Part shown: positions 19,482-30,479 of the stretch, in pieces
Numbering within the stretch: position 1 is the stretch's first letter
Layout of the letters: every line of letters begins with the position of its first letter
Source of the DNA: Rhizobium sp. TH135
Lineage (GTDB): Bacteria; Pseudomonadota; Alphaproteobacteria; Rhizobiales; Rhizobiaceae
Length of the DNA stretch: 64,000 nucleotides
Assembly: GCF_002855515.1 (NCBI RefSeq)
Contig: NZ_PKRP01000003.1
Coordinates: 248,001 to 312,000 of the forward strand
Direction: 5' to 3'
The notes under the pieces: model-generated
Databases searched by the model: none
Told to the model about the DNA's origin: nothing
Seen by the model: the letters and a program-made list of their open reading frames with translations, nothing else
Translations under genes and position numbers: made by a program

Positions 19482-19871
19482 TCACTTCTTCCCGATATGC
19501 GCGACGGTCGCGATCTCGACCAGTGCGTCCGGCTTCACCAGGCCGCATTGCACGCAGTAGCGCGCCGGCTTGTCGCCCGGGAAATATTCGGCATAGACCT
19601 TGTTGACGGCCTGATAGTTGGCCCAGTCGGTGACGAAGATGTGGTTCATGGTCACGTCGTCCATCGTGCCGCCGGCAGTCTCGATGACGGACTTGATGGT
19701 TTCCAGCACATGGCGCGTCTGAGCGGCCGCGTCGCCGACATGCACGACGTCATTGTTCTTGTCGAAGGGAAGGGTTCCCGAGACATAGAGGATGCCATCG
19801 GCAAGGGCGCCGGGCGAATAGGGGGCGATCGGCTTCTGGGTGCCTTCCGGAACGACGATGGTCTTGGGCAT
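19482..19871 (-). CDS. rutC: Aminoacrylate peracid reductase-type RidA protein RutC
   Basis: The 129-aa YjgF/RidA-family protein is an aminoacrylate deaminase/reductase in uracil breakdown. Recognisable parts are [22 protein letters not shown] and the C-terminal [24 protein letters not shown], with the ligand arginine (R of PARYCV). The start at 19871 trims a 20-residue non-family extension. Confidence 0.92.
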   Translation of the reverse strand: MPKTIVVPEGTQKPIAPYSPGALADGILYVSGTLPFDKNNDVVHVGDAAAQTRHVLETIKSVIETAGGTMDDVTMNHIFVTDWANYQAVNKVYAEYFPGDKPARYCVQCGLVKPDALVEIATVAHIGKK

Positions 19872-19917
19872 TCTTACACTCTCTTGGTTTGATGGGGCTT
19901 GGTTCGTATGGGGATGA

Positions 19918-20664
19918 TCATTCGGCCGCATCGGCAGGCGCTGCCTGACCGATCGCGCCGCAGAAGTCGTTGACGGTCGCCACCCAGCCGAAGAATTTTT
20001 CGACGTTGTAGACGGTCGCCTGCTGGATGAAGTCGGGCCCGAGGTGATGCGTTGCGTCCTCGAGCATCACGCCGAAATATTCGAGGTGGAAGGCATCGCG
20101 CAGCGAGCTTTCGACGCAGACATTGGTGGCTATGCCGACAAAGACGAGATTGCGGATGCCGCGCACCCGCAGCACGCTGTCCATATTGGTGTTGAAGAAG
20201 CCGGAATAGCGGCTCTTCGGCACCAGGATGTCACCGGGTTTCGGCTGCAATTCGTCGACAATCGCATAGTCCCAGGTGCCCTTGGCGAGCAGCTGGCCCT
20301 GCAGTTCGGGCCGCTTGCGCATGGTTTTGAGCGCATTCGACTTGTGCCAGTTGGGCGAGCCGGGACCGCCCGCCTCGACATAATCAGGGTCCCAGCCGTT
20401 CTGGAAATAGACGACCAGCACTCCGGCTTCTCGGGCAGCATCCAGCGTCTTCTTGATGTTTGAGATCGTGCCCTTGGCGCCCGCAATGTCGAAACCGGCG
20501 AGATCGACGTAACCGCCTTCCGTCGAATAGGCATTCTGCATGTCGACCACGACGACTGCCGTTTCCGATGGCTTCAGCGTGATCGGTTCGGGGCGGGCCG
20601 GAAGCGTGACGCTTTTCGTCAGTTCCGGGCGCGGCTGATAGCCTGCAACAACGGCCTCGCTCAT
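19918..20664 (-). CDS. rutB: Ureidoacrylate amidohydrolase RutB
   Basis: This 248-aa isochorismatase-like amidohydrolase cleaves (Z)-3-ureidoacrylate peracid. The Asp-Lys-Cys triad is visible as [10 protein letters not shown], the lysine in [13 protein letters not shown], and the cysteine in [15 protein letters not shown]. The start at 20664 overlaps the rutA stop by four bases (ATGA). Confidence 0.95.
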   Translation of the reverse strand: MSEAVVAGYQPRPELTKSVTLPARPEPITLKPSETAVVVVDMQNAYSTEGGYVDLAGFDIAGAKGTISNIKKTLDAAREAGVLVVYFQNGWDPDYVEAGGPGSPNWHKSNALKTMRKRPELQGQLLAKGTWDYAIVDELQPKPGDILVPKSRYSGFFNTNMDSVLRVRGIRNLVFVGIATNVCVESSLRDAFHLEYFGVMLEDATHHLGPDFIQQATVYNVEKFFGWVATVNDFCGAIGQAAPADAAE

Positions 20665-21752
20665 TCGGCCGCCTCCAGCATCTGGTTGACATGGGCGCGG
20701 CTCTTCATCAGCGGCTGCACGTATTTGCCGAACTTCTCGATGCCTTCGAGGAAGTCGTCGAAGGTCAGCATCACGCCACCGGTGCCGGGGACTTCGCTCA
20801 TCTGGTCGAGCATGGCGGCGACTTCCGCATAGGAACCGATCAGCGTGCCCATGTTGATGTTGACGGCAGACACCGGGTTCGCCATGTGGCGGACATTGGT
20901 GTCGGAGCCGGACTTGGTGTCGACGGCGCTCTGCAGGCCGAGCCACTTGATGGCCTCCTCATCGGCGCCTGCCTTGTAGTGCTCCCACTTGGCGAAAGCT
21001 TCCTCGGTGGTCTCTTCGGCAATCACCATGGTCAGAACGAAAGAACGCACGTCGCGGCCGGTCTTCTCGGTGGCGGCAAGCAGCCGCTCATTGGTGGGCG
21101 CGAAGGCCTTCGGGGTGTTAACGCCGACGCCGAAGCAGAAGCTGTAATCGGCGAACTGGGCCGAGAAGGCCATGCCGGAATTGGAGGAGCCGGCGCAGAT
21201 CAGCTTCACATCGCCTTCCGGGATCGGCTTCATCCGGCAATCATCCATCTGGAAATGCTTGCCCTTAAGATCCGACTGACCGGTGGTCAGAAGGTCTTTC
21301 AGCACGGTCGTGTATTCGGTCAGATATTCGTAGCGGTCGGAGAAATAGTCATCGCCGGGCCACAGGCCCATCTGACTGTATTCCGGACGCTGCCAGCCGG
21401 TGATCAGGTTGACGCCGAAGCGGCCATTCGAGATCGAATCGATCGTGGTGGCCATGCGCGCGATGATCGCCGGTGGCATGATCAGGGTCGCGGCCGTGCC
21501 GAAGAGCTTGATCTTTGACGTGACGGCGGCGAGGCCGGCCATCAGCGTGAAGCTCTCGAGATTGTAGTCCCAGAACTCCGTCTTGCCGCCGAAGCCACGC
21601 AGCTTGATCATCGAGAGTGCAAAGTCGAAGCCGTAATGTTCCGCCTTAAGGGTGATCGCCTTGTTGAGCTCGAACGTCGGCTTGTATTGCGGGGCATTCT
21701 CCGACAAGAGCCAGCCATTGTTGCCGATCGGGATGAAGACGCCGATTTCCAT
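20661..21752 (-). CDS. rutA: Pyrimidine monooxygenase RutA
   Basis: The 363-aa flavin-dependent luciferase-fold monooxygenase opens the uracil ring. Typical segments are [21 protein letters not shown] at the N-terminus, [20 protein letters not shown] and [16 protein letters not shown]. The start at 21752 gives the usual RutA N-terminus. It is the first gene of rutABCDF. rutE, rutG and rutR are not in the window. Confidence 0.96.
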   Translation of the reverse strand: MEIGVFIPIGNNGWLLSENAPQYKPTFELNKAITLKAEHYGFDFALSMIKLRGFGGKTEFWDYNLESFTLMAGLAAVTSKIKLFGTAATLIMPPAIIARMATTIDSISNGRFGVNLITGWQRPEYSQMGLWPGDDYFSDRYEYLTEYTTVLKDLLTTGQSDLKGKHFQMDDCRMKPIPEGDVKLICAGSSNSGMAFSAQFADYSFCFGVGVNTPKAFAPTNERLLAATEKTGRDVRSFVLTMVIAEETTEEAFAKWEHYKAGADEEAIKWLGLQSAVDTKSGSDTNVRHMANPVSAVNINMGTLIGSYAEVAAMLDQMSEVPGTGGVMLTFDDFLEGIEKFGKYVQPLMKSRAHVNQMLEAAE

Positions 21753-22197
21753 TCCTGTTCTCCGCTTCTGGAGGCGCGCTGGGCGCCGTTTTTGTTTCGC
21801 CAGAAACGAAGCAATCGCCGTGCCAGTCTGAAAAAACATTCAGAAACAGTAGCTTGGTCTGGGAGGCTGAAATATTTTTACCGAATGGTCAAAATTTGGA
21901 GGCGATCTGGCTCGATTTGCTCGTCTTTGCATCCGAATGGCGGATTCGCTGCGTGAAATTTGATCGCAGGCGATAGCGTGCGGCGAAGTCAGTGGTTCCC
22001 AAGCTTCTGACAAACATCAAGTTTTAGAATGTGCTGGTGCTGCCCACAGATTGATCACCGTCAGATCGTTGCCGGTCTGGAATTCCTGCCGACGCCCGTG
22101 CCGAGCCGCCTAAGCTATTGAACGGGCGAGGCGTGTCCATTACATTGCAACTGGAAACGCCGGACCTTGAATCCGGTTGTTGTTGGAGACTGTGCCG
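21753..22197. other. Intergenic region between divergent rutA and sufA
   Basis: I see no coding sequence in this stretch of about 445 bases. It holds the rut promoter side with a RutR-like operator (21877-21892) and the leader of sufA, including a small hairpin CCGGA-N7-TCCGG near 22160-22176. It is AT-richer than its surroundings around 21860-21900. Confidence 0.6.
21877..21892. promoter_or_regulatory. Candidate RutR operator
   Basis: TTTACCGAATGGTCAA agrees at 12 of 14 defined positions with the RutR palindrome TTGACCANNTGGTCAA known from E. coli. It lies about 125 bp upstream of the rutA start. RutR is a TetR-family regulator that responds to uracil; its gene is not in view. Confidence 0.55.
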
Positions 22198-22584
22198 ATG
22201 GGCTTTCAGGTAATGACCATGAGCGATGCGGCTGCCGCACGCGTCAGGGCGATTGTTGACAATTCCGGTCCCGATGCCAAGGGCATCCGCGTGGGGATCA
22301 AGAAGGGTGGCTGCGCCGGGATGGAATACACCATCGATCTGGTGACCGAGCCCAGCGCACGGGACGACCGGATCGAAAAGGATGGCGCGTCGGTCTGGAT
22401 CGACCCGGCAGCGGTTCTTTATCTGCTCGGCACCGAAATGGGCTTCGAGACCACCACGCTGCGCTCAGGCTTCACGTTCCACAACCCCAACCAGACCTCG
22501 GCCTGCGGCTGCGGCGAGTCGGTCGAGCTCCAGGCTGCCGACTTGACGGAACTTGCAAGGCAGCGTCAGGCCACACCGGCCTGA
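22198..22584 (+). CDS. sufA: Fe-S cluster assembly A-type carrier SufA
   Basis: The 128-aa A-type carrier (HesB/IscA family) keeps the three ligand cysteines: GGCAGMEY near residue 37 and the C-terminal ACGCGES. It transfers Fe-S clusters from SufBCD to apoproteins. The start at 22198 has GGAG eight bases upstream; an ATG at 22213 is also possible. In other rhizobia sufA directly follows sufT, but here 4.2 kb of rut DNA lies between them. Confidence 0.92.
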   Translation: MGFQVMTMSDAAAARVRAIVDNSGPDAKGIRVGIKKGGCAGMEYTIDLVTEPSARDDRIEKDGASVWIDPAAVLYLLGTEMGFETTTLRSGFTFHNPNQTSACGCGESVELQAADLTELARQRQATPA

Positions 22585-22626
22585 CGGGCCGGCTCAGCGC
22601 GGTTATCCTGCATGTTGGAAGAGGTA

Positions 22627-22648
22627 CGATGCATGGATGAATGCATCG
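22627..22648. promoter_or_regulatory. Perfect inverted repeat upstream of lrp-type gene
   Basis: CGATGCAT-N6-ATGCATCG is a perfect eight-base-arm palindrome 71 bp upstream of the Lrp-family start. It is a candidate self-operator. Confidence 0.4.
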
Positions 22649-22719
22649 AATCATTCTTTTTTGCCGAAATGCGAAAAAATATCTTGCGAAGCGCTGCTTT
22701 TGCTAAATAAACTGCGGCC

Positions 22720-23169
22720 ATGGATACTAGTGACCGCAAAATTATCGATCTTCTCGCCGAAGACGCCCGCCGCTCGCTCGCCAGCATTGGCGATGTGGTA
22801 GGACTTTCACCCTCTGCCGTCAATGAGCGCATCCGTCGTCTCGTTGCAGCAGGTGCCATCAGGCGCTTCACGCTGGAGGTGGATCCGGTGGCCCTTGGCC
22901 TGCCGATCACCGCCTTCATGCTGGTGACGCTGCCCCAGGATACGGAGCAGGCGGCCTTCCGCGACTATGCCGAGGCACATCCCGCCGTGCTGGAATGTCA
23001 CCATGTCACGGGCGGCTGGTCCTACATGCTGAAGATCCGCACAGCCGATCTGACCGGCATCGAAACCTTCCTGGCCGATCTCAAGGGTGAGCGACTGATC
23101 GCGCGCAGCGAGACGATGATCGCACTGTCCACAGCGAGCGAGCGCAGCTACGTCATCGGCACCGATTGA
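22720..23169 (+). CDS. Lrp/AsnC family transcriptional regulator
   Basis: This 149-aa regulator has an N-terminal HTH (DRKIIDLLAEDARRSLASIG, then VGLSPSAVNERIRRLVAAGAI) and a C-terminal RAM/AsnC ligand domain (ITAFMLVTLPQ, VLECHHVTGGWSYMLKIRT). Lrp-family proteins typically sense amino acids. The adjacent LysE exporter gene starts one base after its stop, so it probably controls that exporter. Confidence 0.93.
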   Translation: MDTSDRKIIDLLAEDARRSLASIGDVVGLSPSAVNERIRRLVAAGAIRRFTLEVDPVALGLPITAFMLVTLPQDTEQAAFRDYAEAHPAVLECHHVTGGWSYMLKIRTADLTGIETFLADLKGERLIARSETMIALSTASERSYVIGTD

Positions 23170-23170
23170 G

Positions 23171-23806
23171 ATGGATGCGCTCGTCTTCGGCAAGGGACTG
23201 GTGCTCGGCATTGCGATCGCCGCGCCGCTCGGGCCGATCGGTGCGCTCTGTATCAACCGGACGCTGGAGCGTGGTTTCTGGGCGGGCGTCGCGGGCGGTC
23301 TTGGGACTGCACTTGCCGACGGTGTCTATGCGGCGCTGGCAGCGACAGGTTTTACGGCGCTCGGCTCTTCACTCGGCTTCATCCAGCTGCCCTTGCAGGT
23401 CATCGGTGGTTTGTTTCTCATCTATCTCGGTCTGAGCAGCCTCAAGCCGCGCGTCAACGTCTCCGCCGCGCCTGTTGCCGCGCGTGGTTTGCTGACAACC
23501 ACGGCGGCGACTTTCCTGCTCACCATCGCGAACCCGGCAACGATCCTCACCTTCGCCGCTATCTTCGCTGGTCTTGGGCTTGCCGCCGGTCAGAATGCCG
23601 GCGAGGGCGATGCAGCCGGCTTTCTTCTGGTCGCCGGCGTCTTTCTAGGCTCTCTTGCCTGGTGGTTCTTCCTGAGTGGTGTCGTGAGCCTGTTGCGCTC
23701 GCGCTTGCCGGAGGGATTCGCGGTTCTCGTCTCGCGCATCTCGGCATTCGTCCTTGTCGCCTTCGGTCTCGTGGCTCTCTTGCACGCGTTGATGGCGCTG
23801 CTCTGA
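23171..23806 (+). CDS. LysE family amino-acid exporter
   Basis: The 211-aa LysE/RhtB-type permease has about six membrane helices. It opens with LVLGIAIAAPLGPIGALCINRTLERGFWAGVAGG, which contains the family GPxG motif, and has the NPATILTF segment in the middle. It exports amino acids or derivatives; the substrate cannot be read from sequence. It is coupled to the Lrp gene. Confidence 0.9.
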   Translation: MDALVFGKGLVLGIAIAAPLGPIGALCINRTLERGFWAGVAGGLGTALADGVYAALAATGFTALGSSLGFIQLPLQVIGGLFLIYLGLSSLKPRVNVSAAPVAARGLLTTTAATFLLTIANPATILTFAAIFAGLGLAAGQNAGEGDAAGFLLVAGVFLGSLAWWFFLSGVVSLLRSRLPEGFAVLVSRISAFVLVAFGLVALLHALMALL

Positions 23807-23940
23807 TCGTCCTGCCAGCAGAAGCTGTCACGAGTTCGTTAAGCCGGTGTCAATTCAGGCCGCGACCAAGAATTCCCTTGGAAATCCAATGTTGAACCGC
23901 TCGGATTTCCATTCGATTGTGCTACAGATCACAGCGGAGC

Positions 23941-23957
23941 AGGCAGCCTTTCTGCCT
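23941..23957. promoter_or_regulatory. AGGCAG-N5-CTGCCT repeat ahead of luxR
   Basis: AGGCAG and CTGCCT flank five bases, 11 bases before the luxR start. The same half-sites, with two bases between, occur upstream of luxI (24711-24726). It could be an operator or an RNA hairpin near the ribosome-binding site. Confidence 0.35.
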
Positions 23958-23968
23958 TGGGGGTGTCA

Positions 23969-24709
23969 ATGTCACACAGGCAGGCGACGGCCAATGCGAT
24001 GTTCGATTTCATCACGGAATCATCGCAGGCCCGCAACAACGATGCGGTGCTGGCCAGCCTGGACAAGGCGGCCAGGGCCTTTGGTATGGACTGCTACGCG
24101 ATCTCGGGCATTCCGCTGCCCACCGAGCGCATCGACCCCTACTTCATGCTGAATGCCTGGCCGGATGGCTGGTTCGAACGCTACGTCCAGCAGAACTACG
24201 TGCATGTCGATCCCGTCATCTATCGCACCAAGATGTCGAATGAGGCCTTCGTCTGGTCCGAAGCTCTGGCTGACCAGCCGCTCAGTCGGTCGGCGAAGCG
24301 AGTGATGAACGAGGCGACCGAGTTCGGGATGTTGGACGGCTACAGCGTTCCGCTTCACTCGGTGGGCGGCTTCCAGGCGATCGTGACCTTCGGCGCGAAG
24401 AAGGTCGATCTGTCGAGTGAGCAGCGGGGCGCGCTGCATATCGTTTCAATCTATGCGCACAACCGGTTGCGCGCCTTCATGTCCGATAGCAGCGAACGAA
24501 GCGCCGCAGCTGCCGCAAAAGTGACCCCCCGTGAGCGCGAGGTCATCTTGTGGTGCTCCGCTGGGAAGACCAATTGGGAAATTGGCCAAATTCTTGGAAT
24601 ATCTGAGAAAACTGTCCAGCATGAAATTGCCTCCGCCAGCCGCAAGTTGAACTCGGTGAACCGTGCTCAATTGATCGCCGAATCGATCAGGCTTGGTTTA
24701 ATCAGATAA
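23969..24709 (+). CDS. LuxR-family quorum-sensing regulator
   Basis: The 246-aa protein has an N-terminal autoinducer-binding domain and a C-terminal GerE-type HTH. The AHL-pocket positions are present: W and Y in GWFERYVQQNY, D-P in HVDPVIYR, and W in FVWSEAL. The HTH reads VTPREREVILWCSAGKTNWE, then IGISEKTVQHEIASASRKL-like, near residues 181-240. The recognition helix QHEIASASRKL departs from the usual NFHVNNAMRKL. The start at 23969 is ATG; a GTG at 23963 is possible. luxI follows 72 nt downstream. Confidence 0.92.
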   Translation: MSHRQATANAMFDFITESSQARNNDAVLASLDKAARAFGMDCYAISGIPLPTERIDPYFMLNAWPDGWFERYVQQNYVHVDPVIYRTKMSNEAFVWSEALADQPLSRSAKRVMNEATEFGMLDGYSVPLHSVGGFQAIVTFGAKKVDLSSEQRGALHIVSIYAHNRLRAFMSDSSERSAAAAAKVTPREREVILWCSAGKTNWEIGQILGISEKTVQHEIASASRKLNSVNRAQLIAESIRLGLIR

Positions 24710-24710
24710 A

Positions 24711-24726
24711 TAGGCAGAACTGCCTA
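24711..24726. promoter_or_regulatory. Candidate lux-box dyad upstream of luxI
   Basis: TAGGCAG-AA-CTGCCTA is a dyad with seven-base perfect arms. It lies two bases after the luxR stop and 55 bases before the luxI start, where a LuxR-type operator is expected. No T-run follows, which argues against a terminator. Confidence 0.5.
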
Positions 24727-24781
24727 TATTGCATTTCTCCCCCATGCCGCAGTGTCCACCCGGGTGATTTTGGGGGTGTGG

Positions 24782-25483
24782 ATGCTTGCGACAATTCTGG
24801 GCGCAGACACGCGTGGCTATGCGGACATCATGGAGCAGGTCTGGCGCTTCCGGCATCGGCAGTTCGTCGAAAGACTGGGCTGGGAAGCGTGTCGCCGCGC
24901 TGATGATCGCGAGATCGATCAGTTCGACAGTGAAGAGGCAATCCATCTGCCGCTTCTCGTCGATGGTGACGTTGTGGGCTACAGCCGGCTGCTCCCGACG
25001 CTGAAGCCGCACCTGCTTTCGGATGTTTACCCCCACCTCATGGATGGGGCCGATTGGCCGCGCGGCCAGCGCATCTTCGAATGGACGCGCTGCATTGCCG
25101 AGGTTTCCGAAAAGACAATCGCTGGCGTGCCGATCTCCAACATCCTGATGACCGGGGTGATGGAGTATTGCCTGGTTGCCGGCATCCAGACGCTTGTTGT
25201 CGAAACCCATCCGAAGCTGGTCAACCTTCTGGTGACAACTGGTTGGGACGTCATGCCGCTGGCGGCGCCCAGCGTTCTGGAAGGAGCCCTGATTGTGCCG
25301 ATTACGGCCAAGCCGTCGATGGCGGGCCTTTTGCGGCATCATGAGCTCTACGGCATCACGGGCAGTGTGCTCGACCTGGAACTCGCCCCCGGCAACCCGT
25401 TTTCAGCATCGGCGCTCAGGCGCGTTCCCTTCGCCGAGCTGCCCCATGGAAGTATCAATTATGCAAGAATGGCAGGAGAATGA
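24782..25483 (+). CDS. Acyl-homoserine-lactone synthase (LuxI family)
   Basis: The 233-aa enzyme makes an AHL signal from SAM and acyl-ACP. The invariant family residues are present: R and F in VWRFRHRQFVERLGW, W of that segment, D-D in REIDQFDSEEA, GYSRLLPT, and the glutamate and arginine in FEWTRCIAE. The start at 24782 follows a GGTGTGG site; a GTG at 24752 would add ten residues. It is immediately followed by a small unknown gene. Confidence 0.92.
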   Translation: MLATILGADTRGYADIMEQVWRFRHRQFVERLGWEACRRADDREIDQFDSEEAIHLPLLVDGDVVGYSRLLPTLKPHLLSDVYPHLMDGADWPRGQRIFEWTRCIAEVSEKTIAGVPISNILMTGVMEYCLVAGIQTLVVETHPKLVNLLVTTGWDVMPLAAPSVLEGALIVPITAKPSMAGLLRHHELYGITGSVLDLELAPGNPFSASALRRVPFAELPHGSINYARMAGE

Positions 25484-25484
25484 C

Positions 25485-25778
25485 ATGACGGATGGCCAAT
25501 TCCCATCCTCCGATATCTACGTACGCTCGATCGTCGAAGAGCAGGTGCGTAGCCTCAGGGAGATCATCAGGGGGGTATCGCAAAAGGCACCGCTCAGCGA
25601 AGAGGCTCTCTTTCTCGATCATCTTTTGCAGATGGTGTCTCTGGCGGCTGCAGACGGGCTCGATCGCCGCACTGGCCGCAAGCGGCAGTCGTCAGAAGCC
25701 GACGGCGGCCTGCGGGACATCCATGTCGACCTCGCAAAGATGGAGTTCGTCCCGAAGGGCCTCGATCGCGCCCAGTAG
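25485..25778 (+). CDS. Small hypothetical protein coupled to luxI
   Basis: I do not recognise a family for this 97-aa protein. The ATG at 25485 lies one base after the luxI stop and has AGGAG seven bases upstream, so it is probably translated with luxI. It is mainly helical (YVRSIVEEQVRSLREIIRG and SEEALFLDHLLQMVSLAAADG). By position it resembles cinS behind cinI in Rhizobium leguminosarum, a small anti-repressor, but I see no sequence match. Its last 87 bases overlap a convergent gene. Confidence 0.65.
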   Translation: MTDGQFPSSDIYVRSIVEEQVRSLREIIRGVSQKAPLSEEALFLDHLLQMVSLAAADGLDRRTGRKRQSSEADGGLRDIHVDLAKMEFVPKGLDRAQ

Positions 25779-25994
25779 GTAGACCTGAAGCGTAAGGCTC
25801 TCCTGCGGGCTGGCACACAGCCTCTCGAGGGCCTCGTCGATCTGAAAGAGGCAGTCCTCGACGTAGTCGGTGGGCACGACACTTTGGAGGATGTCTTCGA
25901 GGTGCTGGTCGACCAGCGTTCTGAGGCGAGGGCCATCGATGTGATGCGCTGAGAGAATGTTGGTCTTCAGGCGATTTAGCGCGTCGTTATACAT
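25692..25994 (-). CDS. Small hypothetical protein convergent with the luxI operon
   Basis: The 100-aa protein is helical (MYNDALNRLKTNILSAHHID, TLVDQHLEDILQSVVPTDYVEDCL) with a Leu-rich central part, and belongs to no family I recognise. GAGGA lies four bases before the start, a strong site. Its 3' end overlaps the gene behind luxI by 87 bases on the opposite strand. Both have good ribosome-binding sites, so both may be real. A role in tuning quorum sensing is only inferred from position. Confidence 0.6.
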   Translation of the reverse strand: MYNDALNRLKTNILSAHHIDGPRLRTLVDQHLEDILQSVVPTDYVEDCLFQIDEALERLCASPQESLTLQVYLLGAIEALRDELHLCEVDMDVPQAAVGF

Positions 25995-26217
25995 GAATTC
26001 CTCTATGCAACCTGCTGCAACTCAAGACTGTGTCCGCAAGCGGCGAAATTTGCAATCGCCGAATTCTCCGGCGGATGTGCTTTTGCTCGCCGAGCCGTGA
26101 ATAGCCCAAAAATACTCGTGCCGACTGTGGTGTTCTGAGAGCGTCCGTCGTCTTGACCATGATCAATTCGGAAGCCTCCGAAGAGGCATCTGGTTTGGAC
26201 AGGCATTGGAAGACGAA

Positions 26218-26544
26218 TCAGCGTCTATTGATGCTGTTCAATACGTCCCAGATCTCGGCGCCTGTCTCCCAAACGGCAGCATTGGCCTTGAAGCCCAGTT
26301 CGCTCTCGACGAGCGACATCATTTCCGAAGCGAGATCCACATTCGAAGCATCGGCAAAGGTGTCTTCACCCGATGGTGCGACAGACGCCGCGACTCCGCC
26401 CGGTGCCGTGCTGGAAAATCGGGTTTCCAGCTTGTCGTATTTGGGTGTCATCGCATTGGCGATATTGTTCGCCGATGCCGCAAGCCGTGTCTGCTGCGCC
26501 TGCATGCCGGAAAGGGAAATGCCCATGACGGCTGAAATGCTCAT
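26218..26544 (-). CDS. Miniature flagellar rod-like (FlgC-type) protein
   Basis: This 108-aa protein has an N-terminal Flg_bb_rod-like helix (GISLSGMQAQQTRLAASANNIANAMTP) and a C-terminal helix like FlgC's (NVDLASEMMSLVESELGFKANAAVWET). The two are joined by a short Ser/Ala linker (about residues 35-65). Normal FlgC is about 135 residues, so the middle is reduced. AGGAT precedes the start. No other flagellar gene is in the window, so it is an orphan. Confidence 0.75.
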   Translation of the reverse strand: MSISAVMGISLSGMQAQQTRLAASANNIANAMTPKYDKLETRFSSTAPGGVAASVAPSGEDTFADASNVDLASEMMSLVESELGFKANAAVWETGAEIWDVLNSINRR

Positions 26545-26725
26545 GGCTATATCCTGCGTTCATACCGAAATTCAGAACATCAGAATAAACTGTGCCGGTT
26601 AGCATAATGCGAACGGTGATGGTTTCCCTTTGGCAACGCTGCGCCGAAGACATGATCGGTTTCGATACAGACAGACAGGAGGCTTGCCGCTTCCATACTG
26701 AATTGGCGATCCAATCCGCAAAGAA

Positions 26726-26750
26726 AAACCCGGCGCGTCGCACCGGGTTT
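26726..26750 (-). terminator. Terminator of the DUF1236 gene
   Basis: AAACCCGG pairs with CCGGGTTT around a nine-base loop. On the minus strand the stem is followed by further Ts. It lies just past the DUF1236 stop. Confidence 0.75.
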
Positions 26751-26776
26751 CAGGTCTTTGGATGGGATCGTCGGGC

Positions 26777-27103
26777 TTATTCGATGATCTGGATGATCTG
26801 ACGCGTCTGCGGATCGACGATCACACGGCGCTCGTTGACGACAGTGTAGGAATAATCCTCATAGCCATCGACGGGATAGAGCTCGACCGGATCCTCGATC
26901 ACGCGGCCGATCAGCACGTCGCCTTCATAAGGAACCGAGCGGACTTCGCGCTCCATGACATAGGTTTCGACCGGTGCCGGCACCACGATCGTCGACTGGG
27001 TGGCGACCGGAGCCTGCTGGATGATGACAGTTTCCTGCGCATTGGCCGACGCCGAGAGCGTCATGAGTGCCGCTGCACCAGCGAGGATAAGAGTATTGCG
27101 CAT
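26777..27103 (-). CDS. DUF1236 domain secreted protein
   Basis: The 108-aa protein has a cleavable signal peptide (MRNTLILAGAAALMTLSASANA) and a C-terminal DUF1236 block, YSYTVVNERRVIVDPQTRQIIQIIE. DUF1236 proteins are short envelope proteins of unknown function, common in Rhizobiales. The start at 27103 gives the signal peptide; the longer frame to 27163 has no support. Confidence 0.85.
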   Translation of the reverse strand: MRNTLILAGAAALMTLSASANAQETVIIQQAPVATQSTIVVPAPVETYVMEREVRSVPYEGDVLIGRVIEDPVELYPVDGYEDYSYTVVNERRVIVDPQTRQIIQIIE

Positions 27104-27193
27104 GTCTGTTCTCCTGTGTTGGACAGCTTGAAGAACGGGCACAGGGCCATTCCGTTCCATCACAGGGCGTTTCGGCGTGTCACCACAAATGAA

Positions 27194-27218
27194 GAACGCC
27201 GCCTCAAGGGCGGCGTTC
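27194..27218 (-). terminator. Terminator after gcvP
   Basis: GAACGCCGCC pairs with GGCGGCGTTC around a five-base loop, 21 bases after the gcvP stop. Confidence 0.75.
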
Positions 27219-27238
27219 TCATGGCAAATTTCAGGCTG

Positions 27239-30096
<2,858 letters not shown>

Positions 30097-30097
<1 letters not shown>

Positions 30098-30459
30098 CAG
30101 GCGATCAACTCCTTGTATGCGGCTTCGTCGAGCAGTGCGTCGGCGTCAGAAGGGTTGGCGAGCTTCAGCTTGAAGAACCAGGCGGCACCTTCCGGATCGG
30201 AATTGACAAGCGACGGATCGTCGACGATCGCCTGGTTGATCTCGACCACTTCACCATCGAGCGGGCAGTAGACGTCGGAGGCTGCCTTGACGCTCTCGAC
30301 GGTCGCGGCGGTGCCATCCTTCTTGAAGCTTGAACCTTCGTCCGGCAGTTCGACGAAGACGAGATCGCCGAGCTGGCCGGCGGCATGCGTGGTGATGCCG
30401 ACGGTTGCGACATCGCCTTCGATCTTCAGCCATTCGTGTTCAGCGGTGAATTTCAACAT
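30097..30459 (-). CDS. gcvH: Glycine cleavage system H protein
   Basis: This 120-aa carrier shuttles the aminomethyl group. The lipoylated lysine is K58 in [33 protein letters not shown] at the N-terminus is standard. It lies between gcvT and gcvP. Confidence 0.97.
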
Positions 30460-30479
30460 GGTTCTCTCCGGAGATTTTT

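Noticed and set aside
26366..26743. 125-codon minus-strand frame overlapping the FlgC-like gene
   Set aside because: Different frame of the same strand as the FlgC-like gene with no family pattern; the FlgC-like frame explains the region.
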